Shown: piece by piece, positions 37,899 through 47,537 of the stretch | Numbering within the stretch: the stretch's first letter is position 1 | Layout: every line of letters begins with the position of its first letter | Assembly: GCA_963821715.1 (NCBI GenBank) | Contig: CAWGET010000004.1 | Coordinates: 62,001 to 126,000 of the forward strand | Length of the DNA stretch: 64,000 nucleotides | DNA from: CAWGET01 sp963821715 | Lineage (GTDB): Bacteria > Bacteroidota > Ignavibacteria > Ignavibacteriales > Melioribacteraceae | Direction: 5' to 3' | The notes under the pieces: model-generated | Databases searched by the model: none | What the model was told of the DNA's origin: nothing | What the model saw: only the letters and a program-made list of their open reading frames with translations | Program-made: the position numbers and the translations under genes

Positions 37899-39395
37899 TT
37901 AAAGTTTTATTTTCCTAAAATTTTCTTTCCAGCGGGATGGGTTTTTCCACTTGTGCCATGCATGTTTTATTCTACGCAGTTCAGCGTCTTCATAAAAATT
38001 AAACAGATATAAAAATGCGGGAAGAGAAATAATCAGAAGCGATTTCAGAATAATTCTAACGAAGAGATTTATTTCATTAGTTAAGTCGCCTACGAAAAAG
38101 AATATGATTCCGGCTGCAACTAAAATAAACAACTTTTTATTTTCATACGGGATCGGATAAACCTTATTGCCGAAATGGAAAGAAAGAACCATCATTAAGA
38201 ATGTGGAAATTAGCATCGCAAATGCAGCTCCCAGGAAACCAAATTGATTTATTAAAAGAAAATTCAAACCGACATTTAGAAGCGCCGTAACAATAATTAT
38301 CGACGCAACATAAATTGTTCTTTTAGCATAATGAAAACTCAAGGCGTAAGTGTATTGAATTCCTTTAATTACAAACGCCAAGGAGATTATAGGGACAACA
38401 GAATACGCCGAGTAATAATCAGGCTTCTGCGCAAGCAAGTGAATAAGTTCCTTACTAAACAGCGATAAACCTAACGCAATTAAGACAAGTATAAAGGTAT
38501 AATAAGTTAAAGTTTTTGAGAAAAATCTTTTCTCATCGCTGGCGCCTAATTTTTTATATGCGATTGGTAAAAATCCCAACTGAAACGATTGCAAAATTAA
38601 CATATTAAGCACGCTCGCAATTTTGTAACCAAGCGAATAAATACCGACGCGTGAACTATCTAAATAATATTGAATTATATATCTATCAGCGTATGAAAGC
38701 GCGAAAGTTGAAATGGTTGAGAAAATAAGAGGAATCCCATATTCCAGCATCTCTTTGAATACAGAAAAATTAAATTTGAATGTAATATTTTTTGCGACGA
38801 TCGGAATGGTTAAAACAAATAAAACCAGTTCGCCGAATAACTGACTTTTAATTATTCCCACTACTCCCTGTTTTAAATACACGATAAAATAAATATTAAC
38901 CAGCAGTATGAGAGTAAACTTTAAAGTATTTACGACGATGAAGTAGACGGGTTTTTCATTTATTCTAATTATGTTTAATGGAATTCCATTATAAACTCCG
39001 AACGCAACTACAAGGAAAAGGTAAAAGAAATATTCCGAATATCTTTCGCTGCCAAAAAGAAGTCTGGAAAAAAAATCTGTTGACTGCAGCAAAAATAGGA
39101 GCTGCAAAACTATTATTAACGCAAGAGAAACTATGGTTGTGAATATTACCGATTTCTTTTTTTCTTCATCCTCTTCTGCCGAACTCCAGCGGAGCATTGC
39201 AAGGGGAAGATTGAGCGCTAAAACGCCAATCAAAATATGACTCGTTGCTTCCAGGATTGCGAGGACGCCGTATTCTGCTGTAGTTAAATATTCCGTAAAG
39301 AGAGGTAGTAAAATTAAACCGATAAGTTTGGAAGATAGGTTCCCCAAACTGTAAATCGCGGTTTGCTTAAACATATTTTTTATGCTCTTGAACAC
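37899..39395 (-). CDS. Polysaccharide flippase, Wzx-like (MATE/PST superfamily)
   Basis: A 498-residue membrane protein with about 12-14 hydrophobic segments. The amphipathic N-terminus and first helix (QTAIYSLGNLSSKLIGLILLPLFTEYLTTAEYGVLAI) are typical of oligosaccharide flippases, as is the later YADRYIIQYYLDSSRVGIYSLGYKIA. The C-terminal tail is short and basic. Such proteins flip lipid-linked oligosaccharides across the inner membrane. It is the last gene of the minus-strand glycan cluster and overlaps the HPr-kinase-like stop by one base. The cargo cannot be read from the sequence. Confidence 0.93.
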   Translation of the reverse strand: MFKSIKNMFKQTAIYSLGNLSSKLIGLILLPLFTEYLTTAEYGVLAILEATSHILIGVLALNLPLAMLRWSSAEEDEEKKKSVIFTTIVSLALIIVLQLLFLLQSTDFFSRLLFGSERYSEYFFYLFLVVAFGVYNGIPLNIIRINEKPVYFIVVNTLKFTLILLVNIYFIVYLKQGVVGIIKSQLFGELVLFVLTIPIVAKNITFKFNFSVFKEMLEYGIPLIFSTISTFALSYADRYIIQYYLDSSRVGIYSLGYKIASVLNMLILQSFQLGFLPIAYKKLGASDEKRFFSKTLTYYTFILVLIALGLSLFSKELIHLLAQKPDYYSAYSVVPIISLAFVIKGIQYTYALSFHYAKRTIYVASIIIVTALLNVGLNFLLINQFGFLGAAFAMLISTFLMMVLSFHFGNKVYPIPYENKKLFILVAAGIIFFFVGDLTNEINLFVRIILKSLLIISLPAFLYLFNFYEDAELRRIKHAWHKWKNPSRWKENFRKIKL

Positions 39396-40525
39396 TAATT
39401 TGCATCCATAATTTTTTTCGAAGCTTCGCTTATAAATTTACGGTGATCAATTTCAAGCGGAATACGAAGAACATAATTATCAGTTTTTTGGAGAACAATT
39501 TTTGCCGCTCTTTCCTGGCGATTTTTTATTTCATCAAATGTGATGATGGGACTTTTCCCTTTAGATATAGAGTTAAACTCGTGCCATAAAATATGATTAA
39601 AAAATTGGGCGTATTCTGTTAGTATAATGTTCACGCTAATTTTTGCCGCATCTTCAGAAGAAATTTTATCCAAAGTTATTTCGCTCACATTTTCCTTACT
39701 CAATATGAAATACTTTTCGAGCTGGACATTCTTATTTGTATATTGATAATTTTCTATGGAGAGACGACGACGCGCCTTAGATGGTCCGAAAAGTTTGGTT
39801 TTCATTTCCCACTGCATTCTATCCGCGAACGGTTTATTATCAATTATTTTTTCGCGGAGTTTTTCATTCCCCTTCAAGTTGTATGCGTAGATTTTTGGGT
39901 GATTTAAATTCGGAAGAACTTCTGCGCTGTTCGAAACAACGGCAATATCATCATTAAGAAATGTGTAATTTTTATTCTGGCATAGTTCGATTTCCAAAGA
40001 AGTTTTACCTCCGCCGCCCGAACCGCCTATTAAAACTGCCTTTCCGTCAATTGCAAATCCGGCGCTATGGATAACCGCTTTGTCATCGTAAAAAAATAAC
40101 GAAGGAATTAGAATTGTCTCAAAAATAATTCCGGCGGCTCTTTCCTCTCTTGTCGCGTATTCAATGTTATTCAATTTTCTTAAAGCTTTTAAAGCAGAGT
40201 TACCCGCAGCTTTTATCAATATATCGGCGTTTAACTTTTCTCCGCTTTTATAGAATGCGGTTCTGTGAGTTTTATAATCAACTATAAAGCCGTTTTTAAT
40301 TTCCGAATGAATTGAAGGATTCCTTTGGAGGATTGAATGATGATTAAAGTCTCTGCAAACTTTTATAGATAGATCAATAGATTCATCGCCGGCGACATCA
40401 TCGTAATATGAAAACTGTTCGGCTACACTGTTGAATATTTTTTGATTCTCATATTCAAAAACAATCTCTATATTTTTTTCAAAAACTTTTTTTTTGATGA
40501 TCCGCATCGGCGCCCAAATAGTCAT
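39395..40525 (-). CDS. HPr-kinase-like P-loop protein in a glycan cluster
   Basis: A 376-residue protein whose central part matches the HprK-type serine kinase fold: Walker A LIGGSGGGGKTS near residue 175, followed by FLNDDIAVV, the Walker B/aspartate region, and later a conserved Asn-Pro-free helical half. The N-terminal 150 residues are a beta-rich domain of unknown function. No HPr or PTS genes are seen in the window. Homologous HprK-like proteins occur in some bacterial natural-product and glycan loci, where their role is not established. Two starts are possible: ATG 40525, overlapping the upstream glycosyltransferase by 47 bp, or ATG 40507, overlapping by 29 bp. The protein ends coupled to the flippase. 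Confidence 0.7.
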   Translation of the reverse strand: MTIWAPMRIIKKKVFEKNIEIVFEYENQKIFNSVAEQFSYYDDVAGDESIDLSIKVCRDFNHHSILQRNPSIHSEIKNGFIVDYKTHRTAFYKSGEKLNADILIKAAGNSALKALRKLNNIEYATREERAAGIIFETILIPSLFFYDDKAVIHSAGFAIDGKAVLIGGSGGGGKTSLEIELCQNKNYTFLNDDIAVVSNSAEVLPNLNHPKIYAYNLKGNEKLREKIIDNKPFADRMQWEMKTKLFGPSKARRRLSIENYQYTNKNVQLEKYFILSKENVSEITLDKISSEDAAKISVNIILTEYAQFFNHILWHEFNSISKGKSPIITFDEIKNRQERAAKIVLQKTDNYVLRIPLEIDHRKFISEASKKIMDAN

Positions 40526-41519
40526 TTATTGTTTTTTTTAATTTTGTAACCCGTTTTGCAAGAGTGAAGTTATCAATTATTCTTTGCCGGGCTTTCGTTC
40601 TTAGAACGTTATCCGCTTTAAGCGCGCGTTCAATAAGCCCTGAAATTTCAGCAGCATCTCGTTTGGATGAAATAAATCCTGCATCTCCAATCGCAATCGG
40701 AATGCCGCCGGCGTCAACTCCAACCGGAACGCACCCACATAGCATTGCTTCGCAAACAGAATTCGGCAAACCTTCGCGAATCGAGAGCTGAGCGTAAACA
40801 GATGTTTGCCTAAAGAGATCAATCAATTCCGCCTGAGGCATTTCATTAATTACTTTAACATTCGATGGAACGTTAAAGTTTTTTTCTAAAATATCTTCGT
40901 TTACCGCCACGATATAAAAATTCTCTTCCGGAAGAAGTTCAGCCGTTTCCAATAAAAGATCAACGCCTTTAATATAGATTCTTTGCAAAGTATTTGCGCC
41001 ACAAACTGAGATTATTCCATCTCTCTTTTCTTCCGGAGTAAAGTAAAATTTATCGGGCGAATAACCGGTGTATAAAACTGTGGCGTTTGCATCCGAGACT
41101 AAACGGAGTGCGTCGGTTTTAATATTGTCGGACACGCACAAATTTAACGTAGCATTTTTAATTGAGTATTTTGCACAGAACGCTCTTACCGGATTATTAA
41201 ACGATCCATAGTTATATTCTGGAATATATGTTACATCGTAACCGCCGAGAACCAGAAAAGCTTTTCTTCCAAAAATTTTTGCAAATAGAACAGGGAGAAA
41301 TGAATGATAATCCGCAAACCAAACAAAAACAGAATCAGCGCTTAAAATATTTTTTACCAGAAAAAAAAATATTTTAATCTGGTTTCCGAAATGCTGAAAA
41401 ACACTTTTCCCCTGTATATATTGATGCTTCACCAGATCGTGATCTTCCAATAAAATTTCATAATCTGTTTTTACGAATGAACTGAATGCCGTATAAACAA
41501 ACAAAATTTTACCGCGCAT
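40479..41519 (-). CDS. Glycosyltransferase family 4 protein
   Basis: A 346-residue GT-B enzyme. The N-terminal half has WFADYHSFLPVLFAKIFGRKAFLVLGGYD. The donor-binding half has SVCGANTLQRIYIKGVDLLL and the GT4 motif region QLSIREGLPNSVCEAMLCGCVPVGVD containing the EX7E pattern. Nucleotide sugar and acceptor are unknown. It starts one base before the YfhO stop (overlap 1 bp) and its end overlaps the HPr-kinase-like start, so all three are coupled within the glycan operon. Confidence 0.92.
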   Translation of the reverse strand: MRGKILFVYTAFSSFVKTDYEILLEDHDLVKHQYIQGKSVFQHFGNQIKIFFFLVKNILSADSVFVWFADYHSFLPVLFAKIFGRKAFLVLGGYDVTYIPEYNYGSFNNPVRAFCAKYSIKNATLNLCVSDNIKTDALRLVSDANATVLYTGYSPDKFYFTPEEKRDGIISVCGANTLQRIYIKGVDLLLETAELLPEENFYIVAVNEDILEKNFNVPSNVKVINEMPQAELIDLFRQTSVYAQLSIREGLPNSVCEAMLCGCVPVGVDAGGIPIAIGDAGFISSKRDAAEISGLIERALKADNVLRTKARQRIIDNFTLAKRVTKLKKTINDYLGADADHQKKSF

Positions 41520-43993
41520 TAAATTTGTTCTCTTCTTTTTCGCAAATAATATCCCCCGGCGATCAATAAGAGAATTAAAATATTTCCAACCCAGGTCAAA
41601 GTTACGCTTGTGTAATATAATTGGGGTTCGAATTCGAATACCAATTCTCCTTCGCCTCCCGGTATTTTAACTCCTCGCAGAATATAATTGGTTTGATATA
41701 TTTTCAATTCTTCACCATTAAACGTTGCGATCCAACCTGCCGGATAAAATACTTCCGATAAAACAAGAAATTGATCCCGTTCAGCTTTTAAATTGAACGA
41801 TATTTTATTTGGAGAATACTCTACTAGCTCAATCTCTCCTTTTCCGGAATAATTTCCCGCCGGATTCTGATCGATGACATAAGCTACACTATCCGGATTA
41901 AAGCTGGTATCATTCATCGCAAGCACAACTTCTTTGTCGGATTCTAAGCGCTCCACTTCTTTTACAAACCAGGCTTTTGGAAGCACGTTTTCATTTCGAT
42001 ATAAAATTTCTTGGCGAGCCGGAGCTGTTGCAACCGGACTTAAAAAATCATAAGAGAGCTGCTGGGGCGAAATAATATATTTTCCGTTCAGCATATTTAT
42101 CACCGGCCAATTCAGCCGATCACCGGTTGGGGCGTTAAATAGATTATGATCGATTACATCCTGTATTAATTGGAGTTTTATTGCGCTGTATCCGTTAATT
42201 GCCGGATAATAATATGGGTAATAATTGCTTTGGAAGGCGTTGCTTATAGCGAGAACGCGCATATTTTTTTCTTTGGAAGATAAAAATTCGGTAATTGGAT
42301 TAGGTTGAAAAAATTGGCTCTCAAGATTCTCTTCCTTCACCGTATCAATCTTGGAAACTTGTCTGTTTGTGATTGAAAATATCTCTGCGGTTACGAAAAG
42401 AAAAACCAATATAACCGCAAATTCTTTTTTGATTTTTCCGAATAAGAATCCGGCTAATACCAAAGATGCACCTGCAACAAAAATTAAGACTCTAAAGGTA
42501 TCCGCAGTTAAAAATTCTTTGCGAATCCCTTTTATTATTTTAAGCGTATTTGTATCGTAGCGTCCGGCCTCATTTGCTCCAACGTATGCGAATGAATCTT
42601 TGATCAATAAAATTAGTATTAAAGCAATTATTCCTATTCCAAAAACTCCGAAAAGCTTTTTATAATTATTTTCTCTTACTTCATTAAAAACAGCGCTCAG
42701 ACCGAAGCCGCTTAAAATAAATGTACCCAGGAAAACTATGTGCGCCAGCATTACCGGAACTCTGAATTTCGAGAAATAAGGAACCACTTCATAGAATAAT
42801 GAATAGAGCGCGGGAAAATGTCTTCCCAACGCTAGCAAAATAGCGAATACTATAAATACTCCTAGCGCGATAACAAAATTGTTTTTTCGGTAGTAGACCA
42901 ATCCAAAAAGAGCGAACAAAAACAAAAGCATTCCCATCGCGTCGTAATTGTCAGTAAACGGCATTTCGCCCCAGTAGCCAGGAACCTGTTGTCCTTTTAC
43001 ATTTGGGAATTCATCACCGTCATAAATTTCTGCTGAAGTTCCTCCCGTGAATCGTGGAATAAAAAAATCAATTATCTCTCTGGGCGCCAGCGACCATTGG
43101 GTTGCGTAATCAAAGCTCACTCCTCCTGACTCCTGCGCGCTTTTCGCTTTTTCACCTATTGCTACCGGGTTCCCGCCGCGTGTTGAATATTGTGCGTATT
43201 CCTGTGTTGTTAACAAAGGTTGTGCCGCAGTCATAACTGTGAGAATTACGGCAACAAAAAATTTTAGAGCGAATCCTGCAAACTCCTTATATTTCTTGTC
43301 TAGAATTAGTTTCGCGACTGGAATGACATACAAGAAAAGAAGCATAAGAAGTCCATAAAACAAAATCTGAAAGTGCTGGGTTCTGACAAGCCAGGAAAAA
43401 ATCAGCGCAAATAGCCCGGCGCTAAACCAGGATTTCCTCTCAACAAAAAAATCGAAACTAGCTAGAAGCCAGGGGATAATCATAATTGCGCGAATTTTGG
43501 AGAAATGTCCGTTGCCTATCATCGCCTGCCAGTCGGGTAAAATTGCAAAAGCAACAGCGGGAATTAAAGCTGCATACCAAGGAATTTTTTTCTGCTTGAG
43601 GAAAAGGAACAATCCCATTCCGCCTATCAATAAATACCAATAGAAGTTGTAAAATATTTTTCCAAGAAATGAGAGAAAAGTATCAATGTGAATTGTATGG
43701 ATGTTGATACGCGAATAAATAGGCATCCCTCCGAAAAGCGCCGGATTCCAAAGCGCTGTCTCGCCGCTCTCGTTTTCATAATTAAGAATTAAATTTACGT
43801 TTCCCCGCGAGCCTACTACGTCTGTTCCACTCGGTGTTTTGCCTTCAAATGCGTATGGCGCCAAGAAATATAACAACGGAATTGTGATCGCAATGAAAGC
43901 GATCAAGTATTGTTTCCATAATTGAACTTCGTCTAACCAGGATTTTCTAATCTTCTCTTCCCTTTTGGTATCTCTCTTTTTTCTTTGAGCCAT
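41519..43993 (-). CDS. YfhO family multi-pass membrane protein
   Basis: An 824-residue protein with an N-terminal basic stretch and about a dozen transmembrane helices over residues 30-520, followed by a large extracytoplasmic C-terminal domain and a final helix near 800. GTDVVGSRGNVN, YSRINIHTIHIDTFLSF and the long loop SFDYATQWSLAPREIIDFFIPRF are typical of the YfhO family. YfhO-type proteins are GT-C-like and glycosylate lipoteichoic acid in Firmicutes; in this phylum they are presumed lipid-linked-sugar glycosyltransferases. It overlaps the downstream glycosyltransferase by 1 bp and follows the next gene by 24 bp. Confidence 0.9.
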   Translation of the reverse strand: MAQRKKRDTKREEKIRKSWLDEVQLWKQYLIAFIAITIPLLYFLAPYAFEGKTPSGTDVVGSRGNVNLILNYENESGETALWNPALFGGMPIYSRINIHTIHIDTFLSFLGKIFYNFYWYLLIGGMGLFLFLKQKKIPWYAALIPAVAFAILPDWQAMIGNGHFSKIRAIMIIPWLLASFDFFVERKSWFSAGLFALIFSWLVRTQHFQILFYGLLMLLFLYVIPVAKLILDKKYKEFAGFALKFFVAVILTVMTAAQPLLTTQEYAQYSTRGGNPVAIGEKAKSAQESGGVSFDYATQWSLAPREIIDFFIPRFTGGTSAEIYDGDEFPNVKGQQVPGYWGEMPFTDNYDAMGMLLFLFALFGLVYYRKNNFVIALGVFIVFAILLALGRHFPALYSLFYEVVPYFSKFRVPVMLAHIVFLGTFILSGFGLSAVFNEVRENNYKKLFGVFGIGIIALILILLIKDSFAYVGANEAGRYDTNTLKIIKGIRKEFLTADTFRVLIFVAGASLVLAGFLFGKIKKEFAVILVFLFVTAEIFSITNRQVSKIDTVKEENLESQFFQPNPITEFLSSKEKNMRVLAISNAFQSNYYPYYYPAINGYSAIKLQLIQDVIDHNLFNAPTGDRLNWPVINMLNGKYIISPQQLSYDFLSPVATAPARQEILYRNENVLPKAWFVKEVERLESDKEVVLAMNDTSFNPDSVAYVIDQNPAGNYSGKGEIELVEYSPNKISFNLKAERDQFLVLSEVFYPAGWIATFNGEELKIYQTNYILRGVKIPGGEGELVFEFEPQLYYTSVTLTWVGNILILLLIAGGYYLRKRREQI

Positions 43994-44017
43994 TTAATTT
44001 CCTTGGTTCTTAAACTT

Positions 44018-45304
44018 TTATTTAGTGATTGAATCGAAAACTTGAGCAAGTTGTGATGTTAAATTTTTCCTCGAATACTCCTCAATGTTTTTTCTATTAG
44101 AAAGAAGAACTTCGCCTCTTGCCCATTTGGAATACAAATTAAAAATCTCATCTTCCGGATTCTGTTCGTAACTAAACATCTTACCAGATCCAGTCTTCCG
44201 TAAAATTTCTGATGCGCTTCCGTCAACGGGACCAAATCCTAAAATAAAACTCTTGCTTCTAAGATATTCAAAAATTTTACCCGTCAATATTCCTTTATTA
44301 TCCTTCGTATTTGGGATAAGAAGAAGAACAACATCAGAAGAATTTATCTCAGACAGCAATTGCCTGTGCGGAATATACTCCTTTATTTTAACTACACTTT
44401 CCGATTTTAACTTTGTAATATATTCAACGGCGTCCTTATGAACGGATCCAAAAAAAATCAATTCAATGTTGCTTACTTTGTTCTTTTCTACTAATAAATC
44501 TATTGCGTCAAATAATTTATATGGTATTTGGCTTTCTCTTAAACTTCCTGCATAGGTTATCTTAAACTTTTTCGATTCAACTTTTCCCGGAAGATTATTA
44601 AAATCTTCTTCATCATAACCATTCGGTATAACTGAATAATTATTCTCCGCTTTTTTGTTGAACGATTCAACGATTGGTTCGCTCACTGAAATTATATGGT
44701 CTGCGTTTTTTAATATAGATAGTTCAAATCTTTCGTCAAGCTGTTCAATAAATTTTAACCGGTTTAGATCCTTTTGCCAAAATCCATCTGTCCAGGGATC
44801 CCGGAGATCTGCAACCCACTTTAAATTTGTCTGCCCGGCTAATTTTTTAGCTCCAAGTTGGACAGAATGCGGCGGTGAAGAACTAAAAATTAAATCAGGG
44901 TTTTCATAAGCTGCAATTTGTTTACCTTCTTTTACAATACCTGCAATAAATCCTCTACGTGCGTCGGGCACAAAAAGATTAGCGCGTATCCATCTGAATA
45001 TCTTAGATTTCCACGATTCATTCTTACTCTTGTTAAGCAGATCGGTTTTCAAATTCCCTTTTACGCCGCTCAATTTTTTATATAAAGTAAATGGCTGCCT
45101 AACCTTCACTTTATAAATTTTTAATCCTGGCGGAATCTCCTTAATAAGGGTTTCATCAATTGCCGGATATTCCCCGTTCGCAACTGTCAGGATTATCGGT
45201 TTCCATCCAAACTGCGGAAGATACTTTACGAATTTAAGAACTCTCTGAACTCCGGGTCCGCCTGCGGGAGGCCAATAATATGTAATGATCAAAACTTTTT
45301 TCAA
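44018..45304 (-). CDS. Glycosyltransferase family 4 protein
   Basis: A 428-residue GT-B enzyme opening with LIITYYWPPAGGPGVQRVLKFVKYL, a common start of GT4 proteins in surface-glycan loci. The linker contains LKWVADLRDPW, and the C-terminal half has VIPNGYDEEDF, ITYAGSLRES and the acidic EYLRSKSFILGFGPVDGSASEIL region in place of a strict EX7E. It probably modifies an exported glycan. It lies between the GT2 gene (4-bp gap) and YfhO (24-bp gap) in the same operon. Confidence 0.9.
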   Translation of the reverse strand: MKKVLIITYYWPPAGGPGVQRVLKFVKYLPQFGWKPIILTVANGEYPAIDETLIKEIPPGLKIYKVKVRQPFTLYKKLSGVKGNLKTDLLNKSKNESWKSKIFRWIRANLFVPDARRGFIAGIVKEGKQIAAYENPDLIFSSSPPHSVQLGAKKLAGQTNLKWVADLRDPWTDGFWQKDLNRLKFIEQLDERFELSILKNADHIISVSEPIVESFNKKAENNYSVIPNGYDEEDFNNLPGKVESKKFKITYAGSLRESQIPYKLFDAIDLLVEKNKVSNIELIFFGSVHKDAVEYITKLKSESVVKIKEYIPHRQLLSEINSSDVVLLLIPNTKDNKGILTGKIFEYLRSKSFILGFGPVDGSASEILRKTGSGKMFSYEQNPEDEIFNLYSKWARGEVLLSNRKNIEEYSRKNLTSQLAQVFDSITK

Positions 45305-45308
45305 GTTA

Positions 45309-46340
45309 TCACTTGTAATATTTTTTTACGAAGCCGGTGAATTCATCTTTTCCAAGAATTATTCTTCTGATAAATGCTATAATAAATCCGGAACCATATC
45401 CAAAGATTTGCGTCGGAACGATTACCGGAATGTAAAAGAAAGTCCGCCAATCATTATATTTAATAACTCCGTGAATTCCCATTAAAACCAAAACAACTAA
45501 TCCGAATAAAATAAACCATCCAAAAATTGCCGGAAAAATAATAGCAAGTAATATAATTAATGCAGACATTATAGTTCCAACAGCGGGAAAAAAGTGAACC
45601 GGCTCCAGCATTCCATTATCAATTTTATAAAGATTTATTCTTGCGACTCCCCAATTAAAAACCTGGCGGAAAAATTTTTTAATCGACATTCTCCTTTTAT
45701 GATAGACAACCGCTTCTTCAACTTTGATTACAGGCTCTCCCGTTGATAAAATCCTATGACTGAATTCTATATCTTGTCCGTGCCTAAGCTTTCCCATTCC
45801 CCCTATGCGTTTAACAATATCGGCACGAACGCCCATATTAAAACTACGCGGATAATATTTGGAAATTTTCTTTTTCGAGTGTCCGCGTATTCCGCCTGTT
45901 GTAATAAACGAAGTCATTGAATAATCGATTGCTTTTTGCACTGGAGAAAAATTTGGAAGCACGGCATCCGGACCCCCAAAACCAGCCGGTTTAATTGAAG
46001 ATAATGATTTTTTATAAGCCGACAGCCAATTTTTATCTGCAATGCAGTCGCTATCTATAAAAACAAAATATTCACCCGCCGCGTTTTCCATTCCGAGATT
46101 TCTCGCTTCGCCGGGACCTTTATGATCCTGTCTGATAAATCTCAAATTCAATCCGGAATTATTTTTTATTTCATTCACGATCGGTTCAGTCTCATCGGTC
46201 GAACCATCATCTACAACCAGCGTTTCAAATTCATCCTTAGATAAATTCTGATCAGAAAGCGAATCAAGTAGTTCCTTTATTTCATCGGCTCTATTATAAG
46301 TAGGAATTATAACCGAAAATAAAAATTTATAAATATGCAT
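45309..46340 (-). CDS. Glycosyltransferase family 2 protein
   Basis: A 343-residue GT-A enzyme. It shows FSVIIPTYNRADEIKELLDSL, VVDDGSTDETEP, the DxD-type site in FIDSDCIADKNW, and GGPDAVLPNF near the acceptor loop. Two or three hydrophobic helices near the C-terminus (about 255-295 and 310-325) anchor it in the inner membrane. This is the arrangement of processive or lipid-linked GT2 enzymes with N-terminal catalytic and C-terminal membrane parts. It is the first gene of the minus-strand glycan cluster; its promoter should lie in 46341-46497, shared with the divergent ATP-grasp-like gene. Confidence 0.92.
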   Translation of the reverse strand: MHIYKFLFSVIIPTYNRADEIKELLDSLSDQNLSKDEFETLVVDDGSTDETEPIVNEIKNNSGLNLRFIRQDHKGPGEARNLGMENAAGEYFVFIDSDCIADKNWLSAYKKSLSSIKPAGFGGPDAVLPNFSPVQKAIDYSMTSFITTGGIRGHSKKKISKYYPRSFNMGVRADIVKRIGGMGKLRHGQDIEFSHRILSTGEPVIKVEEAVVYHKRRMSIKKFFRQVFNWGVARINLYKIDNGMLEPVHFFPAVGTIMSALIILLAIIFPAIFGWFILFGLVVLVLMGIHGVIKYNDWRTFFYIPVIVPTQIFGYGSGFIIAFIRRIILGKDEFTGFVKKYYK

Positions 46341-46497
46341 TCATCCAAGTCGTCTAAAAAAATATAATTTTTAAAATTACCGGAAAACTATACGAAAATC
46401 AATCAGGGTTAATATCGACCTTAAAGCGAGAATTTGAGTTTTTTATTTTTGTATATTTTTATGTCAAAAATTTATTATTCAAACGGTAGAATAAAAC

Positions 46498-47427
46498 TTG
46501 AATTCAGATTTCTCCAACAATAACACCATTTCTTATTTAACGGATTTTTTCTTTTCCATATCCGATCTAACCGGATATTATAAAGTCGCAAGAAAATTTC
46601 TGGATAAAAGTTTTATTGAATCTGCTGTCTCTGTTTGGACTAATTTCATTCATCCAAAAAAAATGATTCTCTTCTATCCTGAAAGACCGGTTCGGAGTTC
46701 AATAGTTTATAAACTCTGCGCAGCGCTCGGTTACAAAATTATTTCAAATCCTAAAAATCTGAAAGCTGTTCCTTTCAAATATAAGAACGAAACTTTTTTC
46801 GATATAGAGGAACTAAAAAATGTTTTATCGAAGAATAAAATATTGAACGGAAGAAACAACGATATCAGTAAAACCAAAGTAGCAGAAATTTTTTCGGAAG
46901 TCTTTGACTATTCTCTCGGTGTAGATCCTGAAAATTTTGGCGGCAGAATTGTTGTTAAATCTGATTTAAACGCTTTACATAAAGGGGACGTTGTTCAAGG
47001 ACCGCTCTCTGCGGATGTAATAAACGCAGAGATGGTTTATCAAAAAGAGATTGATAACAGAACCGGAGACGGGCTTATCCTCGATTACCGCGTTCCGGTT
47101 CACGGTGATAAAATCCCGTTGGTTTATCTTAAATATCGGCCGATAGAATCACGTTTTTCCAATACAAACAATTTTGTGGAAATGAAAGAAACGCACGAAA
47201 TTTTTTCGGAAGAAGAAATAAATAGAATAATAGTTTTCGCAGAAAAAATGGGAATAGATTTCGGCGAGTTTGATATTCTTCGCGATAAAGACGGTAAAAT
47301 TTATATCGTCGATGTGAACAGTTCTCCGTGGGGACCGCCGAACGGACTACCGGAAAATGATCAAAAAAAAGCTGTTGAAATATTATCAAGATCGTTTAAA
47401 GCTTTAATAGAGAAATATTATATTTAA
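46498..47427 (+). CDS. ATP-grasp-like protein of unknown function
   Basis: A 309-residue protein I recognise only by its C-terminal signature. The late motif FGEFDILRDKDGKIYIVDVNSSPWGPP resembles the ATP-grasp metal- and phosphate-binding end, where Glu/Asp and Asn bind magnesium. Upstream, GGRIVVKSDLNALHKG could be the nucleotide-binding lysine strand. ATP-grasp enzymes ligate carboxylates to amines or thiols; nothing shows the substrate. The start is TTG 46498, because no in-frame ATG occurs before residue 55. It is divergent from the glycan cluster, so it may add a peptide-like or amino-acyl group to a glycan, but this is a guess. Confidence 0.55.
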   Translation: MNSDFSNNNTISYLTDFFFSISDLTGYYKVARKFLDKSFIESAVSVWTNFIHPKKMILFYPERPVRSSIVYKLCAALGYKIISNPKNLKAVPFKYKNETFFDIEELKNVLSKNKILNGRNNDISKTKVAEIFSEVFDYSLGVDPENFGGRIVVKSDLNALHKGDVVQGPLSADVINAEMVYQKEIDNRTGDGLILDYRVPVHGDKIPLVYLKYRPIESRFSNTNNFVEMKETHEIFSEEEINRIIVFAEKMGIDFGEFDILRDKDGKIYIVDVNSSPWGPPNGLPENDQKKAVEILSRSFKALIEKYYI

Positions 47428-47470
47428 ATAAATAGCGATTGATGATTTTATACATAAAAGTCACTTTATA

Positions 47471-47492
47471 ATTTTCGCTTAGAAGTGAAAAT
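47471..47492. repeat. Palindromic hairpin between the ATP-grasp-like and HAD genes
   Basis: ATTTTCGCTT (47471-47480) faces AAGTGAAAAT (47483-47492) with one G-T wobble. It lies in the 110-bp gap after the ATP-grasp-like stop. The tight 2-nt centre favours a DNA palindrome (possible protein-binding site) over an RNA terminator, and no T-run follows. Confidence 0.4.
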
Positions 47493-47537
47493 TGCAGGCT
47501 CGTAAATTTTTATTAAAAAATAATATTTGGAGCAAAT

